A stretch of DNA of 64,000 nucleotides. It comes from Haemophilus influenzae (GTDB taxonomy: Bacteria; Pseudomonadota; Gammaproteobacteria; Enterobacterales; Pasteurellaceae). The notes under the pieces were generated by a model. That model did no database searches, was not told the DNA's origin, and was given only the letters and a program-made list of their open reading frames with translations. The translations under genes and the position numbers were made by a program. Within the stretch, counting starts at the first letter, position 1. The number at the start of each line of letters is the position of its first letter. The stretch spans positions 1,054,001-1,118,000 of the forward strand of contig NZ_LN831035.1 in the NCBI RefSeq assembly GCF_001457655.1, read 5' to 3'. This document shows positions 9,179-19,069 of the stretch, piece after piece.

Positions 9179-10114
9179 CTAACCTTTTTGATAGGAATCT
9201 AAGTGACGTAATACGGTTTCTTTCGCTTGTTGAGGTTGCAAACTATCCAGCCATTGTATTGGTGTTTTCCAGCCGCGCAGCCAAGTGAGCTGGCGTTTAG
9301 CTAGCTGGCGAGTTGCACAAATACCACGGAAAATCATTTCTTCGTGATCGTAATCGCCTTGTAAATATTCCCACATTTGACGATAGCCTATACAGCGAAT
9401 CGACGGTAGATTAATATTTAAATCGCCACGCGCATAAAGTTTTTCCACTTCAGCTTGAAAGCCCAGTTCAATCATTTTATGAAAGCGTTGTTCGATGCGT
9501 TCGTGCAAAATATGACGATCTTGCGGCGCAATTGCAAATTGCACAAAATCATAAGGCAAGGCTTCGCCTTTTTCTTCTGTTAGCTCAGTGAGTGATTTTC
9601 CCGTGATATAAAAAACCTCTAAAGCACGATTGATTCGTTGAGAATCACTTGGATTAATTCGGGCGGCAGAAATAGGATCGATTTTGGCGAGTTCTGTATG
9701 CAATGCTGCCCAACCTTGTTGAGCTGCTTTTTGTTCAAGCTCGGCGCGAATATTTTCATCAGCAGATGGCAAGGGAGAAAGCCCTTCGATTAAGGCTTTG
9801 TAATACAACATCGTGCCGCCCACTAGTAACGGAATTTTGCCTTGTGCGGTAATATCCGCCATTTCGCGTAGCGCATCATCGCGGAAATTCATTGCGGAAT
9901 AGCTTTCTGATGGATCTAAAATATCAATTAAACGGTGAGGCGCAAGGGCAAGTTCTTCTTTTGATGGTTTCGCTGTGCCAATATCCATTCCCTTATAAAT
10001 AAGAGCTGAATCCACACTAATCACTTCGACTGGAAGTTGGCTTCGTAGTTGAATGGCTAAATCCGTTTTGCCTGAGGCCGTAGGGCCCATTAAAAAAATT
10101 GCGGTTGGTTTCAT
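9179..10114 (-). CDS. miaA: tRNA dimethylallyltransferase
   Basis: 311 residues, typical for MiaA. It transfers a dimethylallyl group to N6 of adenosine 37 in tRNAs that read UNN codons. The N-terminal P-loop [11 protein letters not shown] (about 10-20) is followed by [19 protein letters not shown], where the Asp is catalytic. It sits 7 bp after mutL and 5 bp before glnE in one leftward transcript; mutL-miaA adjacency is shared with E. coli. miaB, which methylthiolates the same base, is at the far end of this window. Confidence 0.97.
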   Translation of the reverse strand: MKPTAIFLMGPTASGKTDLAIQLRSQLPVEVISVDSALIYKGMDIGTAKPSKEELALAPHRLIDILDPSESYSAMNFRDDALREMADITAQGKIPLLVGGTMLYYKALIEGLSPLPSADENIRAELEQKAAQQGWAALHTELAKIDPISAARINPSDSQRINRALEVFYITGKSLTELTEEKGEALPYDFVQFAIAPQDRHILHERIEQRFHKMIELGFQAEVEKLYARGDLNINLPSIRCIGYRQMWEYLQGDYDHEEMIFRGICATRQLAKRQLTWLRGWKTPIQWLDSLQPQQAKETVLRHLDSYQKG

Positions 10115-10121
10115 GAAGAAT

Positions 10122-12011
10122 CTAAATTTCGTCTAATAAAGGCTGCCAATTAACAGGTTTGAGTAATTGGGTGAATGCTGTGCGATTTGTTTGCGTGAGT
10201 AAACGTTCCGTCTCGCTCAATAAATTGAGTGCATCCGCTAAAGCGTTAAAGGTTTTGCATTCTAATTGTGCGCAAAGTGCGGTTAAAAATGATGATGAAT
10301 TTTCATCTCTAGTCAGCATTTCCATCACGCATTTTTGTAGATTTTGTGTGCGTAATGCACTTGGCACTTTATTTAAGGTTAAGCGTAATTGTGCTTGATT
10401 TTCGATAAATTCAAAGCCAATTTTTTTGAAGTCATCTGAATATTGTTGCCATGCTTGAAATTGTGATTCGGTTAATCGGAACACGATTGGAATCAACAAT
10501 GGTTGTTGTTCAATCTGTATTTGTTTTAACGCTAGTTGCCATCGCAAGCGTTGTAATTTTTCCAATGAAAGCAAAAAGAAATCTTGGTTCTGTTGTAATA
10601 ACAACGCACGATTTTCAATAAGTGAAAGGGCTCGTAGATGTGATGAACACTCAATTATTTCAGTTGAGATGATTTTAGCTGTATCTGAAATATTTTGTTG
10701 TGCTGTATTCGATATATCCTTTTGCGCTGTAGGCGGTAACGTGCGTAACAATTCAGCATATAAACGTTGCTCAGTTTTACTCGGTGCATCAGAACGGTAA
10801 TCTCGATAACCAGTACTTACATGATTTGGAAACACTGGTGTGTTAGAAAAGTGCGGTTGATTTTGCTGTGGTTTTTCATGATATTGTGGCGCAAAGCTAT
10901 TTTGCCCCGCAGCTGCACGATTAGGACGAATGCTGTAATTCGGTTGGGGCTCACGCACCGTATTTTCTTCGTGATTTTCTACCGCACTTTGTTCAGTATG
11001 CCAATTAAGCTGTTCTTGATTGTTTAGTGCATGGCTGATGCCTTCGTAAATAAAATCATGAATCAGACGTTGTTGATGAAAGCGTACTTCATGTTTGGTT
11101 GGATGAACATTGACATCTACATCGTGCGGGTTTAAATCAATAAACAACACAAACGCAGGATAAGCATCGGTTGGTAAATATTGAGCATAGGCTTGTCGAA
11201 TAGCATGGCTGATCACTTTATCTCTCACCATTCGACCATTAATATAGCAATAACTTAAATCATTTTGAGTTCGGCTAAAATTTGGTGTAGCTACCCAGCC
11301 AGATAAGTGTAAATCATCGTGTTTCCAATCAATTCGTAAGGCATTTTTGACAAAATCATCCCCACAAATAGCAGCGACTCGTTTTAGTTGCTGATTGAGC
11401 TGTTCAGCAGGACGATATTGACGGATAATTTTTCCATTATGCGTTAATGTAAATGCTGTGTTGAATTTCGTTAAAGCAATACGACGAATGACTTCATCAA
11501 TATGCGCAAATTCTGTTTTATCTGTGCGCAAAAATTTTCGGCGGGCTGGCGTGTTGAAAAAAAGATTGGCAACTTCAACTGTTGTGCCGACAGGATGTGA
11601 TGCGGGTTTGATTGTGGTTTCCATATCACGACCTTGCGCATAAACTTGCCACGCTTCAGTTTGTTCTTCGGTACGAGAAGTAAGGGTTAGGCGTGATACG
11701 GAACTGATACTAGCTAATGCCTCGCCACGAAAACCTAAACTTAAAATCGCTTCGAGATCATCAAGATCGGCTATTTTACTCGTGGCATGTCGTGCCAAAG
11801 CGAGGCTTAATTCTTCTTTTGGAATACCACAGCCATTGTCACGAATGCGGATTAAATTTGCCCCACCATTTTCGATATCAATTTGGATTTTATTTGCACC
11901 TGCATCAAGGCTATTTTCCACTAATTCTTTTACCACTGATGCAGGGCGTTCTACCACTTCTCCAGCAGCAATTTGGTTAGCAAGTTGTGGGGAAAGAATT
12001 TTAATAGGCAT
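10122..12011 (-). CDS. mutL: DNA mismatch repair protein MutL
   Basis: 629 residues. MutL links MutS mismatch recognition to MutH and UvrD. The GHKL ATPase domain fills about residues 1-330: [19 protein letters not shown] and [10 protein letters not shown] are the nucleotide-binding motifs. A Gln/Asn-rich, poorly conserved linker (about 340-440) leads to the C-terminal dimerisation domain. The DQHAX2EX4E endonuclease motif of MutLs from bacteria lacking MutH is absent, as expected where MutH nicks. The ATG abuts the amiB stop codon (TAAATG), so translation is probably coupled. Confidence 0.97.
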   Translation of the reverse strand: MPIKILSPQLANQIAAGEVVERPASVVKELVENSLDAGANKIQIDIENGGANLIRIRDNGCGIPKEELSLALARHATSKIADLDDLEAILSLGFRGEALASISSVSRLTLTSRTEEQTEAWQVYAQGRDMETTIKPASHPVGTTVEVANLFFNTPARRKFLRTDKTEFAHIDEVIRRIALTKFNTAFTLTHNGKIIRQYRPAEQLNQQLKRVAAICGDDFVKNALRIDWKHDDLHLSGWVATPNFSRTQNDLSYCYINGRMVRDKVISHAIRQAYAQYLPTDAYPAFVLFIDLNPHDVDVNVHPTKHEVRFHQQRLIHDFIYEGISHALNNQEQLNWHTEQSAVENHEENTVREPQPNYSIRPNRAAAGQNSFAPQYHEKPQQNQPHFSNTPVFPNHVSTGYRDYRSDAPSKTEQRLYAELLRTLPPTAQKDISNTAQQNISDTAKIISTEIIECSSHLRALSLIENRALLLQQNQDFFLLSLEKLQRLRWQLALKQIQIEQQPLLIPIVFRLTESQFQAWQQYSDDFKKIGFEFIENQAQLRLTLNKVPSALRTQNLQKCVMEMLTRDENSSSFLTALCAQLECKTFNALADALNLLSETERLLTQTNRTAFTQLLKPVNWQPLLDEI

Positions 12012-13310
12012 TTATTTTTCTCTTAATTTTATTTTTTGTCCTGTAATAACTTTGCCATTTTTTAAATGTGGATTTAGGCTCAATAGTATATTTACTGGAA
12101 TGTTATATTCCCTCGAAATAGCATAAAGTGTTTGGTTTTTTGTTACTTTATGATAGAGCGGAATTATATTTTTTTGATTATTAGTTTGTGTATTTTTCTC
12201 TTTTTTTAAATCTTTATTGGTATTATTTACTAAGCTATTTTGTTTTTTATGAAAATCATTTTCTTTAATTGTTAATGATTTATTTTTTATCTCGACATTA
12301 TCAGGGATTTTAATACTTTCATTTAGCCAAAGTGTTTTTCTCTTTAATTGATTTAATTTAATAATATCAGAGACTTTTACGTGATATTTATTTGATAAGC
12401 TACCTAAACTTTCTCCTTTTTTTACAATATGGCGAATGCCACTGTCTTTAATATTATCTTCATTTATATTTTGTTCTGAAGTGCGGTTATTTTTCCCTGA
12501 TTTTTTTATATCGTTTTGTTTGATGTTTTGCACTAAATTGTCTTTAACTAAAGTGTTGGTTTTACCGCTATGGAATGCAACTAAGCCTTCATAAATCATA
12601 TAAGCAATGCGGCGACGATAAGTTTGGGAATTAAGTTTTTTTTCTTCTTCTGAATTGGAAAGAAATCCAGTTTCTACCAACACAGAAGGAATATCTGGCG
12701 AACGTAGAACACCCAGACTTGCATGTTGTGGCGTACTGCGACTTAATGTTGTTACTTTAGCAAAATGGTGCAAAATATGTTCGCCTAACACATAGCCTGT
12801 ACGTTGGCTATGTCCGAATTGCAGATCAAGTACAGTCTGGTCAAGATATTTGTCATTATTGTGTGAAAGCACCTTTCCCGCTCCACCAAGTAATTCCGAG
12901 CGTTTTTCATCGTCTTCTAACCATTGACCCATTTCATCATTGGCTCGACGGTTTGACAATACCCAAACAGAAGCCCCGCGACGATCAGGTGATTTAGATG
13001 AATCGGCATGAATGGAAATAAGATAATTCGCTTTAAATTTACGTGCGATTTCTGAACGTTCTGGCACGGAAATATAATAATCACTTTTACGCGTTAATAC
13101 ACCACGAAAATGTGGATCTTTATCTAATAAGGCTTTTAATTCTTTTGCAATTGAAAGGGTAACATTTTTTTCATAAATACCTAAATTTCGGCCGATTGCA
13201 CCAGGATCTTTTCCTCCGTGACCAGGGTCAATTGCAATCGTAATAGGAGCTGCAAAAATAGAAAAGCTAAATGTCGAGAAAAAAAGAAAAAATAAAATTT
13301 TAGTTTTCAT
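12012..13310 (-). CDS. amiB: N-acetylmuramoyl-L-alanine amidase with LysM repeats
   Basis: 432 residues. It cleaves the amide bond between N-acetylmuramic acid and the stem peptide, mainly at the division septum. Order: signal peptide (about 1-20), Amidase_3 catalytic domain (about 22-245; zinc ligands in [12 protein letters not shown] and ISIHADSS, catalytic Glu in [10 protein letters not shown]), then LysM repeats near 290-337 and 388-431 joined by Lys/Asn-rich linkers coded by very AT-rich DNA. The order amiB-mutL-miaA follows tsaE, as in E. coli. 7 bp from tsaE and zero gap to mutL. Activator proteins EnvC/NlpD are expected but not in this window. Confidence 0.94.
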   Translation of the reverse strand: MKTKILFFLFFSTFSFSIFAAPITIAIDPGHGGKDPGAIGRNLGIYEKNVTLSIAKELKALLDKDPHFRGVLTRKSDYYISVPERSEIARKFKANYLISIHADSSKSPDRRGASVWVLSNRRANDEMGQWLEDDEKRSELLGGAGKVLSHNNDKYLDQTVLDLQFGHSQRTGYVLGEHILHHFAKVTTLSRSTPQHASLGVLRSPDIPSVLVETGFLSNSEEEKKLNSQTYRRRIAYMIYEGLVAFHSGKTNTLVKDNLVQNIKQNDIKKSGKNNRTSEQNINEDNIKDSGIRHIVKKGESLGSLSNKYHVKVSDIIKLNQLKRKTLWLNESIKIPDNVEIKNKSLTIKENDFHKKQNSLVNNTNKDLKKEKNTQTNNQKNIIPLYHKVTKNQTLYAISREYNIPVNILLSLNPHLKNGKVITGQKIKLREK

Positions 13311-13317
13311 AAATAAG

Positions 13318-13794
13318 TTAATTAGAAAATGCGCTTATAATATTTTTACCCAAATTTGTTTGTGCGATTAATTCAATATTTCGTGCATCATCGTAATAAT
13401 CAATATTCACTAAAATATCAGCTTCTGGCAATATGCCTTGACCTTTTTCTGACCATTCAATTAAGCAGATGCTATCTGTATTAAAATAATCTCTAATGCC
13501 CATAAATTCGAGCTCTTCAGGATCTGCTAGACGATATAAATCAAAATGATAAATCATTTTGCCTGCAATATTGTATTCTTCAACCAGCGTATAAGTTGGG
13601 CTTTTTACATTACCTTGATGACCGATGCCTTGCAACATTCCGCGCGTTAGCGTTGTTTTTCCTGCCCCAAGATCACCGTTAAGATAAACCATAATTGCTT
13701 TTTCGGTATGCAATTTTAAAAGAATTTCTGCGAATTTTTTGCCGAAGCGAAGCATAGAAAATTCATCAGGGATATATTGAGTTAAGCTTTCCAT
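13318..13794 (-). CDS. tsaE: TsaE, ATPase of the tRNA threonylcarbamoyladenosine (t6A) complex
   Basis: 158 residues, usual for the family (formerly YjeE). With TsaB and TsaD it makes the t6A modification at position 37 of ANN-decoding tRNAs. The P-loop [13 protein letters not shown] lies at about 40-52, followed by [11 protein letters not shown] (switch region) and CLIEWSEKG. It begins the leftward run tsaE-amiB-mutL-miaA-glnE. The hairpin 13832-13862 separates it from folK upstream, so it probably has its own promoter in that 75-bp gap. Confidence 0.95.
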
Positions 13795-13831
13795 AACGGG
13801 TCATGAATGAAGAAAAATGTGGGCTGATTCT

Positions 13832-13862
13832 ACCGCACTTTTGAGGTTCATAAAAGTGCGGT
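13832..13862 (-). terminator. Inverted uptake-sequence pair, terminator after folK
   Basis: ACCGCACTTTT (13832-13842) and AAAAGTGCGGT (13852-13862) form an 11-bp perfect stem with a 9-nt loop. It lies 8 bp beyond the folK stop. Such facing uptake-sequence pairs are a known Haemophilus terminator style. Leftward transcripts would end in a short U-run. Confidence 0.75.
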
Positions 13863-13869
13863 GAAATTT

Positions 13870-14352
13870 CTAGGGATTTAATTTTATCATTTTGTGGTCA
13901 GCAAATTGCTTGACCAGCTCTGTTATGATTTGACTATTTGGTAAAACTAAATCCGATGCGATTTCAAACAACGGCACAATGACAAACTCACGGTTATGCA
14001 TATCATAATGGGGAATTATTAAGCGTTCGTTTTGAATAATTTCATTGCCGTAGAGCAAAATATCTAAATCTAACGTGCGTTCGCCCCAGCGACGTAAACG
14101 CACTCGACCTTGCTCGTTTTCAATACGTTGTAATTCATCTAATAGCTTGAGCGGACTAAGTTCGGTTTCAATTTTTGCAACGGCATTCACATAATCGGGT
14201 TGATCTTGTGGGCCGAGCGGTTTGCTTTTATAAAAAGAGCTCGTCGTTACTAAATGCGTGTTTGGTAACTGACTTATCGCTTTAAGCGCAGCATGTAATT
14301 GTTCTACTGGTGTGTTTAAATTGCTACCTAGAGCAATATATGCAGTAATCAT
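13870..14352 (-). CDS. folK: 2-amino-4-hydroxy-6-hydroxymethyldihydropteridine pyrophosphokinase
   Basis: 160 residues (E. coli 159). It transfers pyrophosphate from ATP to the hydroxymethylpterin in folate synthesis. Family features: YIALGSNL at the start, SSFYKSKPLGP and the signature RWGERTLDLDILLYG, whose Asp pair binds magnesium. The ATG is preceded by GGGGAG. It starts 8 bp after the pcnB stop, so the two are cotranscribed as in E. coli, and a facing uptake-sequence hairpin ends the unit. Confidence 0.96.
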   Translation of the reverse strand: MITAYIALGSNLNTPVEQLHAALKAISQLPNTHLVTTSSFYKSKPLGPQDQPDYVNAVAKIETELSPLKLLDELQRIENEQGRVRLRRWGERTLDLDILLYGNEIIQNERLIIPHYDMHNREFVIVPLFEIASDLVLPNSQIITELVKQFADHKMIKLNP

Positions 14353-14360
14353 ATCTCCCC

Positions 14361-15824
14361 TTACTCTGCTGAACGTGTTATTTTACGACGGCGTGGACGG
14401 TAGTATTTTTTCTTTGGTTTAGGATGTAAGCGTTGTTGCTCGTGTATCAACTGTTCGCGCTGTTCACCATTACTAAATTGATATTCGTGCCACCATTTGG
14501 CTAATTCAATGGTTTCGCCACCTTCAATTTCTGCACGCATAGCCAGTAAATCAAAGCCAGCACGGAATTTTGGATGTTCCATGGTACGCATTGGTGCTGA
14601 GCCAGTACGTTTTAATAATTGCAATTGTAAGAACCAAATGTCACGAATGACCGCAGTATGACGACGTGGTGCAGCCAAAGCACGGCAGAATAAGTCTAAA
14701 ACTTCATTGCCTGCTAAAGCATAAGCATCATGATTATTTAAACCACCTTCATTTTTTAAAATTTCCACTTTTTCGCACAATGGATACCAGAAAAATGCTG
14801 CAAATAAGAATGCAGGATTAATACGAAGTTTATCCGCAACACGTTCATCTGTCGAACTAAGGGCGGTAACGATCATACGTTCTGCAAAGCTATCTTCTTT
14901 CTCTGTAAAATATGCGCTTAATGCAGGGAAAAGTTGTTCAAATAAACTATATTGGCGTAATAACCGATAGGTTTTTACCCCTTGTCCTGCCTGCAATAAT
15001 TTTAAACTTTCGTCAAATAAGCGAGCTGGTGGAATATTTTTTAATAAAGGTGCAAGTTCACGAATTGGCTGTTCACTTGGTTTTTCAAGGAACATATCAA
15101 GTTTTGCCATAAAACGAATTGAGCGTAGCATGCGCACAGGATCTTCTTGATAACGTGTAACAGGATCGCCAATTAAGCGTAGCTTGCCTGCTTTGAGATC
15201 CTTAATGCCCTCGAAATAATCTCGTAACGTATTATCTTGCGGATTGTAATACAGTGCATTGACCGTAAAATCACGGCGTGCTGCATCTTGTTCGATCGTA
15301 CCGTAAACATTATCGCGCAGTAACATGCCTTCATTGCTCTGTTTCGCTTGATTTTCATTGCGAGCATCACTGTGATTAGCACGGAAAGTGGCGACTTCAA
15401 TAATATCTCGACCAAACATAATATGTGCTAAGCGGAAACGGCGACCCACTAAACGACATTGGCGTTGAAAAATGTTTTGGATTTGCTCTGGGCGAGCATT
15501 TGTTGCAACATCAAAATCTTTTGGTTTTTTACCGAGCAATAAATCACGGATACATCCACCGACGATATAAGCCTCGAAACCTTGACGTTGCAGTTTTTCC
15601 ACTACATTGAGAGCATTACGGCTAAAATCACTCGGAGAAATATCAAATTGAGCCGCTTTAATCACATTTTTATCATAGCGACGTGTTTGTTCCGATTTTT
15701 TTGCTCGCGCTTTTGGCATTTGGCTATTAGAACGCTCAACTCGTTTAGAATGAGCACTTGTTTTGGCAACCTCTTTTGATTTTTTTGTCTTCTTGCCAAA
15801 CAAATTTTTGATATAAGTAAGAAT
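14361..15824 (-). CDS. pcnB: Poly(A) polymerase I, probable AUU start codon
   Basis: PcnB adds poly(A) tails to RNA 3' ends and so promotes decay. The nucleotidyltransferase core has GGCIRDLLLGKKPKDFDVATNA with the catalytic DXD (KDFDVA), then RRDFTVNALYYN and RYQEDPVRMLRSIRFMAKL; the C-terminus is Arg/Lys-rich and likely binds RNA. No ATG has a good ribosome site: TTG at 15803 and ATG at 15719 lie far from one. A GGAG at 15831-15834 (complement) is followed 6 nt later by ATT at 15822-15824. Read from there the protein begins MLTYIKNLFGKK, which lines up with E. coli MFTRVANFCRKV; E. coli pcnB is known to use AUU. Annotations may use the later ATG (452 residues). Confidence 0.9.
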   Translation of the reverse strand: MLTYIKNLFGKKTKKSKEVAKTSAHSKRVERSNSQMPKARAKKSEQTRRYDKNVIKAAQFDISPSDFSRNALNVVEKLQRQGFEAYIVGGCIRDLLLGKKPKDFDVATNARPEQIQNIFQRQCRLVGRRFRLAHIMFGRDIIEVATFRANHSDARNENQAKQSNEGMLLRDNVYGTIEQDAARRDFTVNALYYNPQDNTLRDYFEGIKDLKAGKLRLIGDPVTRYQEDPVRMLRSIRFMAKLDMFLEKPSEQPIRELAPLLKNIPPARLFDESLKLLQAGQGVKTYRLLRQYSLFEQLFPALSAYFTEKEDSFAERMIVTALSSTDERVADKLRINPAFLFAAFFWYPLCEKVEILKNEGGLNNHDAYALAGNEVLDLFCRALAAPRRHTAVIRDIWFLQLQLLKRTGSAPMRTMEHPKFRAGFDLLAMRAEIEGGETIELAKWWHEYQFSNGEQREQLIHEQQRLHPKPKKKYYRPRRRKITRSAE

Positions 15825-15916
15825 AATTTACTCCGTTTTGTTGTTGGAAATAAATGACTTGGCTCTTTTCTTGTAAAGAAAAAGGCAAGTGGATTTTCCT
15901 GCATTTTTAAATGCAA

Positions 15917-15946
15917 AAAAGTGCGGCTAATTTTAACCGCACTTTT
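15917..15946 (-). terminator. Uptake-sequence hairpin after dksA
   Basis: AAAAGTGCGG (15917-15926) and CCGCACTTTT (15937-15946) form a 10-bp stem with a 10-nt loop. One arm is an exact uptake core and the other has a one-base change. Read leftward the stem is followed by a T-run. It lies 21 bp past the dksA stop and before pcnB. Confidence 0.75.
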
Positions 15947-15966
15947 GTATTTTTCAATAGAATGAA

Positions 15967-16404
15967 TTAACCAGCGACTTGTTTTTCGCGGATTTCAGCT
16001 AAAGTTTTGCAATCAATGCAAAGATCTGCTGTTGGGCGCGCTTCTAAACGGCGAATGCCGATTTCTTCACCACAACAATCGCAGTAACCAAAATCATCGG
16101 TATCAAGTTTCTTCAAGGTTGCTTCGATTTTTTTCATTAGTTTACGTTCGCGATCTCGATTACGTAATTCTAGACTAAATTCCTCTTCTTGAGTTGCTCG
16201 GTCTGCAGGATCGGGGAAATTGGTTACTTCATCCTGCATATGTGCAACGGTGCGAGAAGCTTCTTCCACGATTTGCTCGTGCCAAGCATTAAGAATTTTT
16301 CTGAAATGAAGAATTTGCTCTTCATTCATATATTCTTCATCTTTTTTCATTTGATAAGGCTTAACGCCTGCTAAATCTAGCAAGCTCAATGATGCTTTTG
16401 ACAT
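15967..16404 (-). CDS. dksA: DksA, RNA polymerase-binding cofactor of the stringent response
   Basis: 145 residues (E. coli 151). DksA binds the secondary channel of RNA polymerase and, with ppGpp, represses rRNA promoters and activates amino-acid genes. The coiled-coil region carries [20 protein letters not shown], where the Asp-Ala tip residues sit, and the zinc finger is CDCCGEEIG...CIDC at about 112-137. The start is preceded by AGGAG. It is upstream of pcnB as in E. coli but separated by an uptake-sequence hairpin. Divergent from rec2 across 258 bp. Confidence 0.97.
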   Translation of the reverse strand: MSKASLSLLDLAGVKPYQMKKDEEYMNEEQILHFRKILNAWHEQIVEEASRTVAHMQDEVTNFPDPADRATQEEEFSLELRNRDRERKLMKKIEATLKKLDTDDFGYCDCCGEEIGIRRLEARPTADLCIDCKTLAEIREKQVAG

Positions 16405-16569
16405 CTCTCACTCCTAATACATACAGAATTAAGCGTGGACTTCACGACTTCCTGTCTTGTTATTTTAGTTTGTTCCTGACTGCTATTTTAGGAACCCAAT
16501 TTTTGCGGGCGGTATAAATATCAGAAGTTGTTTGTTTTAGCAAGTAAATTTTCCTGAAAAATTTATTTT

Positions 16570-16585
16570 TACGATATGGATCGCA
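16570..16585 (+). promoter_or_regulatory. CRE (CRP-S) competence site upstream of rec2
   Basis: TACGA-TATGGA-TCGCA differs by one base from the competence regulatory element core TGCGA-N6-TCGCA and has flanking T and A runs. It is centred 85 bp before the rec2 ATG. A CATATT/TATTTA -10 near 16606-16613 would place the site near -41, the usual activator position. Established work shows CRP together with Sxy acts at such sites in H. influenzae, and rec2 is in that regulon. Confidence 0.75.
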
Positions 16586-16662
16586 AAATTTGAAGCAACC
16601 GTTTGCATATTTAAATAAAACTAGCCTAGTCTTAGAGAGACTGGAATTAATTTTTTATAAAA

Positions 16663-19029
16663 ATGAAATTAAACTTAATAACTTTAGCTGTCTTGTTAAT
16701 TGTCGCGGATTTAACGTTGTTATTTCTACCGCAACCGTTGCTATTGCCTTGGCAAGTTGCTCTCGTTATTGCGCTTGTTTTGATTTTTCTTTTTATTTTC
16801 TTGCGTAGAAATTTCTTAGTTAGCCTTGCTTTTTTTGTTGCCTCTCTTGGCTATTTTCATTATTCGGCTTTGAGTTTATCACAACAAGCTCAAAATATTA
16901 CCGCTCAAAATCAAGTGGTAACTTTTAAGATTCAAGAAATTTTGCACCAACAGGATTATCAAACGCTTATCGCCACAGCAACATTGGAGAATAATTTGCA
17001 AGAACAACGAATTTTCTTAAATTGGAAAGCGAAAGAGGTGCCTCAATTATCGGAAATTTGGCAAGCTGAAATTTCTTTACGTCCCCTTTCTGCGCGATTA
17101 AATTTTGGTGGGTTTGATCGGCAACAATGGTATTTTTCAAAAGGAATTACGGCTGTTGGAACGGTAAAAAGTGCGGTGAAAATTGCGGATGTTTCATCAT
17201 TGCGTGCAGAAAAATTGCAACAAGTGAAAAAACAAACAGAAGGGTTGTCCTTACAAGGTTTATTGATTGCCTTAGCTTTTGGCGAACGGGCTTGGTTAGA
17301 TAAAACCACTTGGTCAATTTACCAACAAACCAATACTGCGCATCTTATTGCTATTTCTGGCTTACATATTGGGTTGGCTATGGGAATTGGATTTTGCTTG
17401 GCGCGTGTTGTGCAAGTCTTTTGCCCCACCCGTTTTATTCATCCTTATTTTCCTTTAGTTTTTGGTGTTTTATTTGCTTTAATTTATGCGTATTTGGCTG
17501 GTTTTAGTGTGCCAACTTTTCGTGCCATTTCAGCACTTGTTTTCGTTTTATTTATTCAAATAATGAGGCGACATTATTCGCCCATTCAGCTTTTTACGTT
17601 GGTTGTCGGATTCTTGCTTTTCTGCGATCCATTAATGCCGCTTTCGGTCAGTTTTTGGCTTTCTTGTGGAGCGGTTGGGTGTTTGCTCCTCTGGTATCGT
17701 TATGTGCCTTTTTCACTTTTTCAATGGAAAAATCGCCCTTTTGCTCCAAAAGTGCGGTGGATTTTTAGTTTATTTCATTTGCAATTTGGGTTATTGCTCT
17801 TTTTTACGCCTTTGCAACTTTTTCTATTTAATGGCTTATCGTTAAGTGGATTTTTAGCCAATCTTATGGCGGTTCCAATTTATAGTTTTTTGCTTGTGCC
17901 ATTAATTTTATTTGCCGTTTTTACTAACGGCACAATGTTTTCTTGGCAACTAGCAAACAAGTTAGCCGAAGGAATTACTGGGTTAATTTCTGTTTTTCAA
18001 GGGAATTGGTTTAATGTTTCATTTAATTTAGCATTGGTTTTAACCGCACTTTGTGCAGGAATTTTTATGTTAATTATTTGGAGTATTTATCGAGAACCAG
18101 AGGTTTCATCATCAACTTGGAAAATTAAACGACCAAGATTTTTTACATTGAATCTCAGTAAACCTTTGCTAAAAACTGATCGAATCAACGTTTTGCGATG
18201 TTCTTTCGGCATTATTCTTATGTGTTTTATGATTTTGTTGTTTAAACAATTGAGCAAGCCAACTTGGCAGGTAGATACTTTAGATGTGGGGCAGGGCTTG
18301 GCAACGCTGATTGTGAAAAATGGCAAAGGGATTCTTTATGATACGGGTTCTTCTTGGCGAGGTGGAAGTATGGCTGAGTTGGAAATTTTGCCTTATTTAC
18401 AAAGAGAAGGGATTGTTTTGGAAAAATTGATTTTAAGCCACGACGATAACGATCACGCAGGTGGTGCTTCGACAATTTTAAAGGCGTATCCCAATGTGGA
18501 ATTGATTACCCCTTCACGGAAAAACTATGGGGAAAATTACCGCACTTTTTGTACTGCTGGGCGTGATTGGCATTGGCAAGGGTTGCATTTTCAAATACTT
18601 TCTCCTCACAACGTTGCGACACGAGCTGATAATCCCCATTCTTGTGTGATTTTAGTCGATGATGGAAAGAATAGCGTTTTGCTAACTGGCGATGCTGAAG
18701 CAAAAAATGAGCAAATTTTTGCCCGCACTTTAGGCAAAATCGATGTGTTGCAAGTGGGGCATCATGGGAGTAAAACATCGACAAGTGAATACTTGCTTTC
18801 TCAGGTTAGACCAGATGTAGCGATTATTTCTAGTGGGCGTTGGAATCCGTGGAAATTCCCTCATTATTCGGTTATGGAAAGGCTTCATCGCTATAAAAGT
18901 GCGGTAGAAAATACCGCTGTTTCGGGGCAAGTGCGGGTAAATTTTTTTCAAGACCGATTAGAAATCCAGCAAGCTCGCACAAAATTTTCCCCTTGGTATG
19001 CGCGTGTAATTGGATTATCAAAGGAATAA
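16663..19029 (+). CDS. rec2: Rec2/ComEC, inner-membrane DNA uptake channel for competence
   Basis: 788 residues. It translocates one strand of captured DNA across the inner membrane during natural transformation. The N-terminus has membrane helices and a soluble DUF4131-like domain; about residues 200-520 form the polytopic Competence domain (LIAISGLHIGLAMGIGF, GFSVPTFRAISAL). The C-terminal third is a metallo-beta-lactamase fold: LDVGQGLATLI, LSHDDNDHAGGA and LLTGDAE carry the metal-site residues, then VGHHGSKTS. The gene contains several uptake sequences itself. The ribosome site is weak. A CRE site lies upstream; msbA follows after 40 bp. Confidence 0.96.
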   Translation: MKLNLITLAVLLIVADLTLLFLPQPLLLPWQVALVIALVLIFLFIFLRRNFLVSLAFFVASLGYFHYSALSLSQQAQNITAQNQVVTFKIQEILHQQDYQTLIATATLENNLQEQRIFLNWKAKEVPQLSEIWQAEISLRPLSARLNFGGFDRQQWYFSKGITAVGTVKSAVKIADVSSLRAEKLQQVKKQTEGLSLQGLLIALAFGERAWLDKTTWSIYQQTNTAHLIAISGLHIGLAMGIGFCLARVVQVFCPTRFIHPYFPLVFGVLFALIYAYLAGFSVPTFRAISALVFVLFIQIMRRHYSPIQLFTLVVGFLLFCDPLMPLSVSFWLSCGAVGCLLLWYRYVPFSLFQWKNRPFAPKVRWIFSLFHLQFGLLLFFTPLQLFLFNGLSLSGFLANLMAVPIYSFLLVPLILFAVFTNGTMFSWQLANKLAEGITGLISVFQGNWFNVSFNLALVLTALCAGIFMLIIWSIYREPEVSSSTWKIKRPRFFTLNLSKPLLKTDRINVLRCSFGIILMCFMILLFKQLSKPTWQVDTLDVGQGLATLIVKNGKGILYDTGSSWRGGSMAELEILPYLQREGIVLEKLILSHDDNDHAGGASTILKAYPNVELITPSRKNYGENYRTFCTAGRDWHWQGLHFQILSPHNVATRADNPHSCVILVDDGKNSVLLTGDAEAKNEQIFARTLGKIDVLQVGHHGSKTSTSEYLLSQVRPDVAIISSGRWNPWKFPHYSVMERLHRYKSAVENTAVSGQVRVNFFQDRLEIQQARTKFSPWYARVIGLSKE

Positions 19030-19069
19030 AAGGTACAATGCGTGCAATTTTTACTATTAGATAGCGATT

